Of a stretch of 18,599 bases of DNA, positions 8,020 through 15,232 are shown one piece after another (position 1 is the stretch's first letter; each line of letters opens with the position of its first letter). The notes below the pieces were generated by a model. That model did no database searches. It was not told the origin of the DNA and saw nothing but the letters and a program-made list of their open reading frames with translations. The stretch is from the NCBI GenBank assembly GCA_035511515.1, contig DATKFG010000065.1, forward strand, positions 1-18,599, written 5' to 3'. The position numbers and the translations under genes are program-made. Origin of the DNA: VBCK01 sp035511515 (GTDB taxonomy: Bacteria; Pseudomonadota; Gammaproteobacteria; Burkholderiales; Burkholderiaceae_F).

Positions 8020-8855
8020 TGTCGCGGATCGCCGAACGCTTCATGCGGCTGCGCTTCGAGGACCGCACCGGACTGATTCCTTACGTCACGGGCGGGGATC
8101 CGTCGCCGCAATCGACCGTGCCGTTGATGCATCGGCTGGCCGGGGCGGGCGCCGACGTGATCGAGCTGGGTGTGCCGTTTTCCGACCCGATGGCCGATGG
8201 GCCGGTGATCCAGCGAGCGTCCGAACGGGCGATCCGGCAGGGCGTCGGACTGGTCGAATGCCTGAAGTTCGTTGCCGAGTTTCGCCGCAACGATGCGACC
8301 ACGCCGGTCGTGCTGATGGGCTACGCCAACCCGATCGAGCGGATCGGAACGGAGCGCTTTGAACAGCTCGCATCGAGCGCCGGCGTCGACGGCGTGCTGG
8401 TGGTCGATTACCCGCCCGAGGAGTGCGCCGATTTTGCCGCGCGCCTGCGCGCGCGCGGCATCGATCCGATCTTCCTGGTGGCGCCGACCTCCACCGCGCA
8501 GCGGATCGAGCAGATCGCCCGCGTGGCCAGCGGCTACGTGTACTACGTCAGCCTGACCGGCATTACCGGCGCCGGCCACCTGGACGTCGCGGCCGTGGCG
8601 GAGCGGATTCCACCGATCCGCGAGCTCGTGCGCCTGCCGGTGGGCGTCGGGTTCGGCATCAAGGATGCCGCCAGTGCGCAGGCCATCGCGCGGGTGGCCG
8701 ACGCGGTGGTGATCGGAAGCCGCGTGATCCAGGCCATGGAGGATGCGGCCGGCTCCGATCCGGTCGATGCGGCCGGCGTTTTCGTCTCGACGATCCGCGC
8801 CGCGCTGGACGAGCGGCCGCGTCGCGACATGGCAGCCAACGGGGGAAATAGATGA
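8019..8855 (+). CDS. trpA: Tryptophan synthase alpha subunit
   Basis: TrpA cleaves indole-3-glycerol phosphate to indole and glyceraldehyde-3-phosphate, passing indole to TrpB in the alpha2beta2 complex. The start ATG 8019–8021 shares its A with the trpB stop (TGATG), with CGGAAA about seven bases upstream. The 278-residue protein has catalytic Glu49 and Asp60 in VIELGVPFSDPMADGP, at the same numbers as the enteric enzyme. Other motifs are GLIPYVTGGDPS at the start, VLMGYANPIERIG, DGVLVVDYPPEE, IFLVAPTST, YYVSLTGITGAGHL with the loop-6 Thr/Gly, and the phosphate site VGVGFGIKD. An earlier in-frame start at 7980 would lie within trpB and add an untypical Pro/Arg-rich segment, so it is rejected. 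The stop overlaps accD by four bases (ATGA). Confidence 0.98.
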   Translation: MSRIAERFMRLRFEDRTGLIPYVTGGDPSPQSTVPLMHRLAGAGADVIELGVPFSDPMADGPVIQRASERAIRQGVGLVECLKFVAEFRRNDATTPVVLMGYANPIERIGTERFEQLASSAGVDGVLVVDYPPEECADFAARLRARGIDPIFLVAPTSTAQRIEQIARVASGYVYYVSLTGITGAGHLDVAAVAERIPPIRELVRLPVGVGFGIKDAASAQAIARVADAVVIGSRVIQAMEDAAGSDPVDAAGVFVSTIRAALDERPRRDMAANGGNR

Positions 8856-9718
8856 GCTGGATCGACAAGCTGTTGCCGCCCCGCATCAAGCAGGGCGGCT
8901 CGCGTAAAACGGTACCCGAGGGCGTTTGGACCAAGTGCCCCGGCTGCGAGGCCGTTCTGTACAGCGCAGAGCTGGAACGCAGCCTGCAGGTCTGCCCGAC
9001 CTGCGCGCACCACCTGAGGATCCGCACGCGCGAGCGGCTCGATGCCCTGCTCGACCCCGAGGGCCGTTACGAAATCGGCCAGGAGATCGTTCCGGTCGAC
9101 ACACTGCGGTTCAAGGACAGCCGCAAATACGCCGAACGCATCCAGGAGGCGATGCAGGCGACCGGCGAAACCGACGCGATGGTCGTGATGGGCGGGGCCA
9201 TCCGGGCCATCCCGGTGGTGGTGAGCGCCTTCGAATTCGAGTTCATGGCCGGCTCGATGGGGTCGGTGGTCGGTGAGCGCTTCGTTCGTGGCGCGCAGAC
9301 CGCGCTGGAGCAGAAGGTGCCCTTCATCTGCATCACCGCCAGCGGAGGGGCGCGCATGCAGGAAGGGCTGCTGTCGCTGCTGCAGATGGCCAAGACCGCG
9401 GCCATGGTGGCCAAGCTGGCCGAGGCGGGCCTGCCGTATCTGAGCGTGCTGACCGACCCGACCACCGGCGGCGTGTCGGCCAGTTTCGCGTTCCTCGGTG
9501 ATGTGGTGATCGCCGAGCCGAAAGCGTTGATCGGATTTGCCGGACCGCGCGTGATCGAGCAGACGGTGCGCGAAAAGCTTCCGGAAGGATTTCAGCGCGC
9601 GGAATTTCTGCTGCAGCACGGCGCCATCGATATGATCGTCGACCGCCGTGAGATGCGCGACGAGCTGGCCCGCTTGCTCGCGTTGCTGCTGCGACAGCCG
9701 ATCGATGCGATCGCGTAG
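8852..9718 (+). CDS. accD: Acetyl-CoA carboxylase carboxyltransferase subunit beta
   Basis: AccD pairs with AccA to move the carboxyl group from biotin carrier protein to acetyl-CoA, making malonyl-CoA for fatty acids. The 288-residue protein begins MSWIDKLLPP and has the N-terminal zinc ribbon with Cys29, Cys32, Cys48 and Cys51 (KCPGCEAVLY and VCPTCAHH). The crotonase-like core follows: FMAGSMGSVVGERFVRG, ITASGGARMQEG, LTDPTTGGVSASFA, and GFAGPRVIEQTVREKLPEGF near the end. The ATG overlaps the trpA stop as ATGA, and GGGGGA at 8841–8846 is a strong ribosome site. The trpA–accD–folC linkage is conserved in Betaproteobacteria. accA and accBC are not in the window. Confidence 0.98.
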   Translation: MSWIDKLLPPRIKQGGSRKTVPEGVWTKCPGCEAVLYSAELERSLQVCPTCAHHLRIRTRERLDALLDPEGRYEIGQEIVPVDTLRFKDSRKYAERIQEAMQATGETDAMVVMGGAIRAIPVVVSAFEFEFMAGSMGSVVGERFVRGAQTALEQKVPFICITASGGARMQEGLLSLLQMAKTAAMVAKLAEAGLPYLSVLTDPTTGGVSASFAFLGDVVIAEPKALIGFAGPRVIEQTVREKLPEGFQRAEFLLQHGAIDMIVDRREMRDELARLLALLLRQPIDAIA

Positions 9719-9747
9719 GGCGCCTATCGCGTAAGAGCGGCCCGCGG

Positions 9748-11070
9748 GTGACGCAACTCGACGCCTGGCTGCAGCGGATCGAGCGGCTGCACCATCGAAC
9801 CATCGAAATGGGCCTGGCGCGGGTGCGCCAGGTGGCCGAGCAGCTGGCGCTGCGCCTGCAATGCCCCAGCATTGTGGTGGCCGGCACCAACGGCAAGGGG
9901 TCGACCTGCGCGATGCTGGACGCCATGCTGCGGGCGGCCGGCTACCGGGTCGGGCGCTACAGCTCGCCGCACCTGCTGCGTTTCAACGAGCGGGCGATGA
10001 TCGACGGAGTGCTCGCCGCGGACGAGGCCCTGATCGAGCAGTTCGAGGCGGTCGAACACGCGCGCGGCGACGTCTCGCTCACCTATTTCGAGTTCACCAC
10101 GCTGGCGATCCTGCGGCTGTTCTGCGCGCAACGGCTCGATGCGGCGGTTCTGGAGATCGGGCTGGGTGGGCGCCTGGACGCGGTGAACCTGATCGACGCC
10201 GACTGCTCCGTGGTGACCTCGATCGGGCTGGACCACGCCGACTACCTGGGGTCGACGCGGGACAGCGTGGCGTTCGAAAAGGCGCACATCTACCGGGCCG
10301 CCAGGCCGGCGATCTGTTCCGACCCATCGCCGCCCGACGCGCTGATCGCGCACGCGAGCTCGATCGGTGCCGATCTGCGCATCCTCGGCCGCGACTTCGA
10401 AGCGATCGTGTTTTCCGAAACCGGCGCGCTGCAGCCGCATCCGCAGCAGTGGACTTATCGGGGCCGATCGGTGCGGCGCGCCGCGCTGCCCATCCCGTCG
10501 TTGCGCGGGCCGCACCAGCTGCGCAACGCGGCCGGCGCGATTGCCGCGCTGGAGGCGTTGCAGGAGGCGCTGCCGGTGAGCCAGCAGGCGGTTCGCGAGG
10601 GCTTGCGGCGGGCCGCAATCGAAGGCCGCTTCCAGGTCGTTCCGGGCCGGCCGGTGGTCATCCTGGATGTCGCCCACAATCCGCAGGCGGCCGAGGCGCT
10701 CGCCCTGACGCTGGATCAGCACCCCTGCCGCGGACGCACGCACGCGGTCTTCGCGATGCTGCGCGACAAGGATGCGGCGGGCGTGTTTCAGCAGATGGGC
10801 CGGCGCATCGATCGATGGTACCTGGCACCGACGTCCGGTCAGCGCGGGATGGATGCGGGCACGCTGGCATCGGTCCTGCAGCCGCACGCGGCGCCCTCGG
10901 TTCGGCTGGACGAGCGCTTCGATTCGGTCGGCCAGGCGCTGACGGCGGCGCGGGCCGCGGCATCGCCTGATGATAGAATTTTGGTGTTTGGATCGTTCGT
11001 CACCGTCGCCGACGCGATGCGCGAATTGCGCAGCGACCGGCGCGAACCGAGGGGCGTGGATTCGAGATGA
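9748..11070 (+). CDS. folC: Bifunctional folylpolyglutamate/dihydrofolate synthase
   Basis: FolC adds glutamate to dihydropteroate and extends folate polyglutamate tails, using ATP. The 440-residue protein begins at GTG 9748 (MTQLDAWLQRIERLH), 29 nt after accD, with only a weak AAGAG ribosome site at 9733–9737. Visible motifs: the P-loop GTNGKGST (residues 46–53), SSPHLLRFNERAMIDG, YFEFTTLAIL, LEIGLGGRLDAVN, TSIGLDHADYLG, the Mur-ligase-type Lys178 in FEKAHIY (probably carbamylated, by analogy), and the C-terminal domain's ILDVAHNPQAAEAL and DDRILVFGSFVTVADAM. Length is slightly above the E. coli enzyme. It supplies polyglutamylated folates, used as one-carbon donors in purine synthesis, which fits with purF downstream. 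The 3' end contains a possible internal promoter. Confidence 0.96.
   Translation: MTQLDAWLQRIERLHHRTIEMGLARVRQVAEQLALRLQCPSIVVAGTNGKGSTCAMLDAMLRAAGYRVGRYSSPHLLRFNERAMIDGVLAADEALIEQFEAVEHARGDVSLTYFEFTTLAILRLFCAQRLDAAVLEIGLGGRLDAVNLIDADCSVVTSIGLDHADYLGSTRDSVAFEKAHIYRAARPAICSDPSPPDALIAHASSIGADLRILGRDFEAIVFSETGALQPHPQQWTYRGRSVRRAALPIPSLRGPHQLRNAAGAIAALEALQEALPVSQQAVREGLRRAAIEGRFQVVPGRPVVILDVAHNPQAAEALALTLDQHPCRGRTHAVFAMLRDKDAAGVFQQMGRRIDRWYLAPTSGQRGMDAGTLASVLQPHAAPSVRLDERFDSVGQALTAARAAASPDDRILVFGSFVTVADAMRELRSDRREPRGVDSR
10971..10979 (+). promoter_or_regulatory. Candidate extended -10 promoter inside folC for dedD-cvpA-purF
   Basis: TGATAGAAT matches the extended -10 form TGnTATAAT at all but one defined base. 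It sits in the codons for Asp-Asp-Arg-Ile-Leu, where a rare AGA arginine codon and several A/T-ending codons break an otherwise very GC-rich stretch. No good -35 is visible, which an extended -10 can tolerate. It would start transcripts about 85 nt before dedD. Confidence 0.4.
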
Positions 11071-11071
11071 G

Positions 11072-11752
11072 ATGAGCTCCGAAGGAGCGGGTGCCGACGA
11101 AGCGGCCGTGCGGGCCGGCAAGGCGGCCCGGATACGGGCGCGGATGCGCCGGCGCCTGATTGGAGCGGCCGCGCTGCTGGTGGGCACCGCGGTGGTGGTT
11201 CCGATGATGCTCGACCCGGCGCCACGCCCGCTTCCCGACAACATTCCCGTCGACATCCCGAGCGAGCGCACGCCGTTTGCGCCTCGCCTGTCGCTGCCCT
11301 CCTTCGCGCCAAGCGCGCCCTCCTCCGCACCGGGCGCGCCGGCGGGCGGAGCCGCCGCCGCACCCGGTGCTACGGAGGGCAAGCCGGCCGAGCCGCAGGC
11401 GAAGGCGGGCGTCGAACAGCCGCCCGCTGCTCCCGCCGCAGGGGCCGGGGAGGGCTCGCCCCCCGAAGCGAAGGAGGGCTCGCCCGACGAAGCGCGCAGC
11501 GCGAAGTCGGGACCGTGGTTCGTGCAGGCGGCTGCGTTGTCCAACGAGAGTGCCGCGCGGCAACTGTCCGAGCGGCTGACCAAAGCGGGTATGACGCCTT
11601 TTGTCGAGCGAACCGAAGCAGGTGGTGCCACGCTGTACCGGGTGCGGCTCGGCCCGTTTGCCTCACGCGACGCCGCGGTGAAGGCACGCCGGCGCCTGCA
11701 TGCGATGGGGGTGGGCTCCAACGTAGTGCGGGTCGAGCAGGCCGAGCGATGA
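11072..11752 (+). CDS. dedD: SPOR-domain membrane protein, DedD-like
   Basis: DedD-type proteins reach division sites by binding denuded septal peptidoglycan with a SPOR domain and help constriction. The 226-residue protein has a short basic cytoplasmic N-terminus (RAGKAARIRARMRRR), one membrane helix at about 28–47, a Pro/Ala/Gly-rich periplasmic linker at about 48–145 that includes two EGSPxEA units, and a C-terminal SPOR domain (about 146–222: WFVQAAALSNESAARQLSERL ending YRVRLGPFASRDAAVKARRR). The ATG at 11072 is two bases past the folC stop and gives a sensible membrane topology; longer in-frame starts lie inside folC. No strong ribosome site is seen, so it may be coupled to folC. The folC–dedD–cvpA–purF order is the same as in E. 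coli, which supports the name. Confidence 0.88.
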   Translation: MSSEGAGADEAAVRAGKAARIRARMRRRLIGAAALLVGTAVVVPMMLDPAPRPLPDNIPVDIPSERTPFAPRLSLPSFAPSAPSSAPGAPAGGAAAAPGATEGKPAEPQAKAGVEQPPAAPAAGAGEGSPPEAKEGSPDEARSAKSGPWFVQAAALSNESAARQLSERLTKAGMTPFVERTEAGGATLYRVRLGPFASRDAAVKARRRLHAMGVGSNVVRVEQAER

Positions 11753-12246
11753 ACCCGTTGGACCTGTCGCTGGTGACCGTGGCTTTGATTTCGGTGATCG
11801 CCGGTGTGGTGCGTGGATTCGTGAAGGAGCTCACGGCCCTGGCCGGCTGGGTGCTGGCCGTGGTGCTGGTGATCCACTTTTCGGTCAGCATCGGCCAGCG
11901 TCTTCCGTTCGATCCGGGAGCGGGCGGAGTGCGCACCGCAATTGCCGCGATCCTGATCGTTCTGGTGTGCGTGCTGTGCGCGAGCCTGCTCGGGCGCCTG
12001 CTGCACGCCGCGATGACGGCGGCCAAGCTGGGCGGCACCGACCGGGCATTGGGGGCATTGTTCGGGATCGCGCGCGCCGGGGCCGTATGGCTGCTGGCGG
12101 CGCTGATCATCATTGACCTGGGAATGGCGCAGCGCGCCTTCTGGAAGTCCTCGCGGCTGGCCCCGTTGCTCGAGGCCGCGCTACGATGGATGTCACCCGA
12201 GCTTGTACCTTCGGCCCCCTGGCTGAAGGTTGCGCCTGGAGCTTGA
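11749..12246 (+). CDS. cvpA: CvpA family inner-membrane protein
   Basis: CvpA is a small inner-membrane protein named for colicin V production; its molecular job is not well settled, though envelope functions have been reported. The 165-residue protein is close to the E. coli length. It has four likely membrane helices at about 4–21, 29–46, 62–84 and 103–124, the family motif RGFVKELTALAGW between the first two, and GGTDRALGALFGIARAG before the fourth. Its ATG overlaps the dedD stop as ATGA, and its stop is four bases before purF. A longer frame upstream lies within dedD and is not used. The position just before purF is conserved in many Gammaproteobacteria and Betaproteobacteria. Confidence 0.92.
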   Translation: MNPLDLSLVTVALISVIAGVVRGFVKELTALAGWVLAVVLVIHFSVSIGQRLPFDPGAGGVRTAIAAILIVLVCVLCASLLGRLLHAAMTAAKLGGTDRALGALFGIARAGAVWLLAALIIIDLGMAQRAFWKSSRLAPLLEAALRWMSPELVPSAPWLKVAPGA

Positions 12247-12250
12247 AACG

Positions 12251-13771
12251 ATGTGCGGAATCGTCGGTGTAGTCGCTACGGGCCCAGCCAACCAGCTGCT
12301 GTATGACGCGCTGCTGCTGTTGCAGCACCGCGGACAGGATGCCGCCGGTATCGCCACCGTGCACGGCAACCGCTTCCACATGTTCAAGGGGGCGGGCCAG
12401 GTGCGCGACGTGTTCCGGACCCGCAACATGCGTTCGCTGCCGGGCAAATCCGGCATCGCGCAGGTCCGATACCCGACGCAGGGCTCGGCCAGTGACACCG
12501 AGGAGGCGCAGCCGTTCTATGTGAATGCGCCGTTCGGCATCACGCTGGTACACAACGGCAATCTGACGAACACCGAGACCCTGAAGGAAGAGATGTTCCG
12601 GCGCGACCGCCGCCACATCAACACGAACTCCGACTCGGAAGTGCTGCTGAACGTGCTGGCGCACGAGCTGCAGATCGCCAGCAACGGGTTGTCGCTCGAT
12701 CCGGAGTCGATCTTCGCCGCCGTGTCGGCCATGCATGGGCGCGTGAGCGGCTCCTACGCCGTGGTGGCCGAAATCGCGGGCTACGGCTTGCTGGCGTTTC
12801 GCGACCGCTTCGGCATCCGTCCGCTGTGCTTCGGCGTGAGGGAGACCGACGTGGGCACCGAGTACCTGATCGCGTCCGAATCGGTCGCGCTGGAGGGTCT
12901 GGGCTACCGCTTCGTGCGCGACGTGGCTCCGGGCGAAGCGGTGTTCGTCGATTTGGACGGCCGCTTCTTCAGCCGGCAGTGCGCAGAGCTCGCGAGCCTG
13001 AATCCGTGCCTGTTCGAGTATGTCTACCTGGCGCGCCCGGACTCCCTGATCGACGGCATCTCGGTGTACGGCGCCCGGCTGCGGTTGGGCGAGTACCTGG
13101 CCAGCCGGGTGGCCCGCGAGTTGCGCACGGGCGACATCGACGTGGTGATGCCGATTCCGGACTCGAGCCGCCCGGCCGCAATGCAGCTGGCCAACCGGCT
13201 CGGTTTGAGCTACCGGGAGGGCTTCATCAAGAACCGCTACATCGGGCGCACCTTCATCATGCCCGGGCAGGCGGTGCGCGCCCGCTCGGTACGCCAGAAG
13301 CTGAACGCGATCGGGGTCGAGTTCAAGGGCAAGAACGTGTTGCTGGTGGACGACTCGATCGTGCGCGGCACCACCAGCCAGGAGATCGTGCTGATGGCCC
13401 GCGAGGCCGGCGCCAACCGGGTCTTTTTCGCCTCGTCGGCTCCGCCGGTGCGCTTCCCCAACGTGTATGGAATCGACATGCCCACCCGCGCCGAGCTGAT
13501 CGCGGCGTCGCGCACGGACGAGGAGATCCGGCGCCTGATCGGCGCCGACGCGCTGATCTACCAGGGCATCGATGACCTGAAAAGCGCGGTGCGCGACGGC
13601 GCCACCCACCTGGACGGCTTCGAGGCCTCCTGCTTCGACGGCGTGTACATCACCGGTGACGTGACCCCGGCCTACCTGGCCCGGATCGAGCGCGCCCGCC
13701 TGGCACCCCAACTGACCGAGGGCGGGGGACTGTCGCAGCTCAGCCTGGCGATCGAATCGGCCGATTCGTGA
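12251..13771 (+). CDS. purF: Amidophosphoribosyltransferase
   Basis: PurF converts PRPP and glutamine to 5-phosphoribosylamine, the committed step of purine synthesis. I chose ATG 12251, which leaves Cys2 as the N-terminal nucleophile (MCGIVGVV), with TGGAG at 12237–12241; seven residues further upstream are open but would block processing to the free Cys. The 506-residue protein is of the short, E. coli type without propeptide or iron-sulfur ligands. The glutaminase half has LLQHRGQDAAGIAT, QVRYPTQG, LVHNGNLTN and TNSDSEVLLN. The transferase half has MPIPDSSRPAAMQLA, EGFIKNRYIGRTFI and the PRPP loop LLVDDSIVRGTTS with Asp367 and Asp368. The C-terminus YQGIDDLKSAV is typical. It is four bases from cvpA and seven from metZ. 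Confidence 0.98.
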   Translation: MCGIVGVVATGPANQLLYDALLLLQHRGQDAAGIATVHGNRFHMFKGAGQVRDVFRTRNMRSLPGKSGIAQVRYPTQGSASDTEEAQPFYVNAPFGITLVHNGNLTNTETLKEEMFRRDRRHINTNSDSEVLLNVLAHELQIASNGLSLDPESIFAAVSAMHGRVSGSYAVVAEIAGYGLLAFRDRFGIRPLCFGVRETDVGTEYLIASESVALEGLGYRFVRDVAPGEAVFVDLDGRFFSRQCAELASLNPCLFEYVYLARPDSLIDGISVYGARLRLGEYLASRVARELRTGDIDVVMPIPDSSRPAAMQLANRLGLSYREGFIKNRYIGRTFIMPGQAVRARSVRQKLNAIGVEFKGKNVLLVDDSIVRGTTSQEIVLMAREAGANRVFFASSAPPVRFPNVYGIDMPTRAELIAASRTDEEIRRLIGADALIYQGIDDLKSAVRDGATHLDGFEASCFDGVYITGDVTPAYLARIERARLAPQLTEGGGLSQLSLAIESADS

Positions 13772-13778
13772 GGCTGCA

Positions 13779-14975
13779 ATGAGCCGGGACGACCAGCACG
13801 GCGGCACCCAGACCCGGGCGGTTCGCGCCGGAACGCTGCGCAGCCAGTTCAACGAGCACAGCGAGGCGCTCTTTCTGACCTCGAGCTTCGTGTTCGACAG
13901 CGCCGAGCAGGCGGCGCGGCGGTTTGCCGGGCAGGAGGAAGGCTACGTCTATTCGCGCTTTTCCAACCCGACCGTGCGCATGTTCGAGCAGCGGCTGGCG
14001 GCGCTGGAGGGCGGCGAGGATTGCGTGGCGACCGCCTCCGGCATGTCGGCCATCCTGATGCTGTGCCTGGCGCACTTGAAGGCGGGCGACCACGTTCTTT
14101 GCAGCGCCAACGTGTTTGGTGCCACCGTGCAGCTGTTTTCGAATCAGCTGGCACGGTTCGGGATCGAGACCACCTTCGTGCAGGGCACGGATCCGTCCGG
14201 ATGGCGGGCGGCGGCGCGACCGCGAACCCGGCTGATGTTCTGCGAAACGCCCTCCAATCCACTGATGGAGGTGGTGGACCTGGCCGCATTCGCGGCGCTC
14301 GGGCGCGAACTGGGCGCGCTTACGGTAGTCGATAACTGCTTCTGTACCCCGGCTTTGCAGCGCCCGCTCGAGTTCGGCGTGGATCTGGTGATGCACACGG
14401 CCACCAAGTACCTGGACGGGCAGGGGCGGGTGCTGGGTGGGGCACTGGTCGGACGGGCCGAGTTCGTGCGCGAGGTCCTGCTGCCGGCTTTGCGGACGAC
14501 CGGTCCAAGCCTGTCTGCGTTCAACGCCTGGGTGCTGCTCAAGGGGCTGGAGACGCTGCCGCTTCGCCTCAAAGCGCAGTCGGCCTCGGCACTGCACCTG
14601 GCCCGGTGGCTGCAGGCGCAGCCCGCCGTGGCCCGGGTGCTGTACCCGGGGCTTGAATCGCACCCTCAACACACCTTGGCGCGGCTTCAGCAAAGCGGCT
14701 TCGGGGCGGTGGTCGCGTTCGAACTGAAAGCAGCCGAGGCTGAGGCGCGCCAGCGCGCCTGGCGCCTGATCGATGCGGTTCGCCTGCTGTCGATCACGGC
14801 CAACCTGGGCGACACGCGCAGCACCATCACGCATCCGGCAACGACCACGCACGGGCGCCTGACGCCCGAAATGCGCCAGCGGGCCGGCATCGGCGAGTCG
14901 CTGGTGCGGATCGCGGTTGGTTTGGAGGACGTCGAGGACCTGCAGCAGGACCTACAGCGTGGGCTGGGGGCCTGA
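13779..14975 (+). CDS. metZ: O-succinylhomoserine sulfhydrylase
   Basis: MetZ uses PLP to exchange the succinyl group of O-succinylhomoserine for sulfide, forming homocysteine directly and bypassing cystathionine. The 398-residue Cys/Met-metabolism enzyme shows TQTRAVRAGTLRSQFNEHSE at the start, VYSRFSNPTVRMFEQRLAALEG, the PLP-ring contacts in ATASGMSAI, the substrate loop ETPSNPLMEVVDL, VDNCFCTPALQRPLEFG, the PLP-binding Lys210 in HTATKYLDGQGRVLGG, and SLGD-equivalent NLGDTRSTITHPATTTH near the end. TGAGG at 13769–13773 is the ribosome site, overlapping the purF stop. The assignment to MetZ rather than MetY, MetB or MetC rests on overall similarity and on the conserved purF–metZ linkage in Betaproteobacteria; acyl specificity is inferred. 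Confidence 0.93.
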   Translation: MSRDDQHGGTQTRAVRAGTLRSQFNEHSEALFLTSSFVFDSAEQAARRFAGQEEGYVYSRFSNPTVRMFEQRLAALEGGEDCVATASGMSAILMLCLAHLKAGDHVLCSANVFGATVQLFSNQLARFGIETTFVQGTDPSGWRAAARPRTRLMFCETPSNPLMEVVDLAAFAALGRELGALTVVDNCFCTPALQRPLEFGVDLVMHTATKYLDGQGRVLGGALVGRAEFVREVLLPALRTTGPSLSAFNAWVLLKGLETLPLRLKAQSASALHLARWLQAQPAVARVLYPGLESHPQHTLARLQQSGFGAVVAFELKAAEAEARQRAWRLIDAVRLLSITANLGDTRSTITHPATTTHGRLTPEMRQRAGIGESLVRIAVGLEDVEDLQQDLQRGLGA

Positions 14976-15232
14976 CGCGATAATGGGGCGTTGCTTGAAG
15001 GGTCTTAGCGCATGCGGGGGACTGCCGGTCGATGGCGCGCGGCGGGGGCCGGGGTTAACCTGCCCCCGAGCCCCGGTCCGTGCGGCGGCGTGAGAGCCGG
15101 GACGGTTGCCCCAAGGCCAATTCACTGTCATGTTGAGGTTGGACTCGTTTTCGAATCCGGCTGGGACGTGCAGCAGCAATCACGTTTTTGGCGCGGCATC
15201 GTTTCGGGAGCCGCGAGCAGGACAGCCGCGAC
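14976..15232 (+). other. 257-nt GC-rich spacer with hairpin potential after metZ
   Basis: A GATAAT box (14979–14984) lies just after metZ but has no convincing -35. From about 15040 the DNA can fold: CGGGGGC pairs with GCCCCCG across a 12-base loop near 15042–15067, and CCGGGG can pair with CCCCGG in an alternative arrangement. GGGACG occurs twice (near 15109 and 15172). A 74-codon open frame from ATG 15012 to 15236 has GAAGGG nine bases upstream and overlaps the next start as ATGA. However, its rare codons (CGA, AGA, AGG, CCA, ACA) and Gly/Arg-rich translation look non-coding. No known RNA family is recognised. Confidence 0.5.
14979..14984 (+). promoter_or_regulatory. Possible -10 box downstream of metZ
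   Basis: GATAAT, five of six to TATAAT, occurs four bases after the metZ stop. The region 17–18 bp upstream lies in metZ and has no recognisable -35. If active it would begin a leader of roughly 240 nt before the 95-residue gene at 15233. Confidence 0.25.

Noticed and set aside
9724..12006. Antisense open frame of 760 codons opposite folC/dedD/cvpA
   Set aside because: It spans three well-supported genes, and its translation is low-complexity with no recognisable domain.
12110..13852. Antisense open frame of 580 codons opposite purF
   Set aside because: It is the complement of strongly conserved purF codons; its His/Arg/Gln/Val-rich translation is typical of such shadows.
15148..15165. TTTTCGAATCCGG resembling a tRNA T-arm
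   Set aside because: The flanking five-base arms do not pair, and no acceptor, D or anticodon stem can be built around it.
15100..15185. Two GGGACG motifs as a guanidine-II (mini-ykkC) type riboswitch
   Set aside because: The two motifs are not in loops closed by matching stems of the required form, the second reads ACGT rather than ACGR, and the downstream gene is not a known guanidine transporter or carboxylase.
15188..15232. TTG start extending the 95-residue protein by 15 residues
   Set aside because: There is no ribosome site before the TTG; the ATG at 15233 has AGGA in a plausible position.
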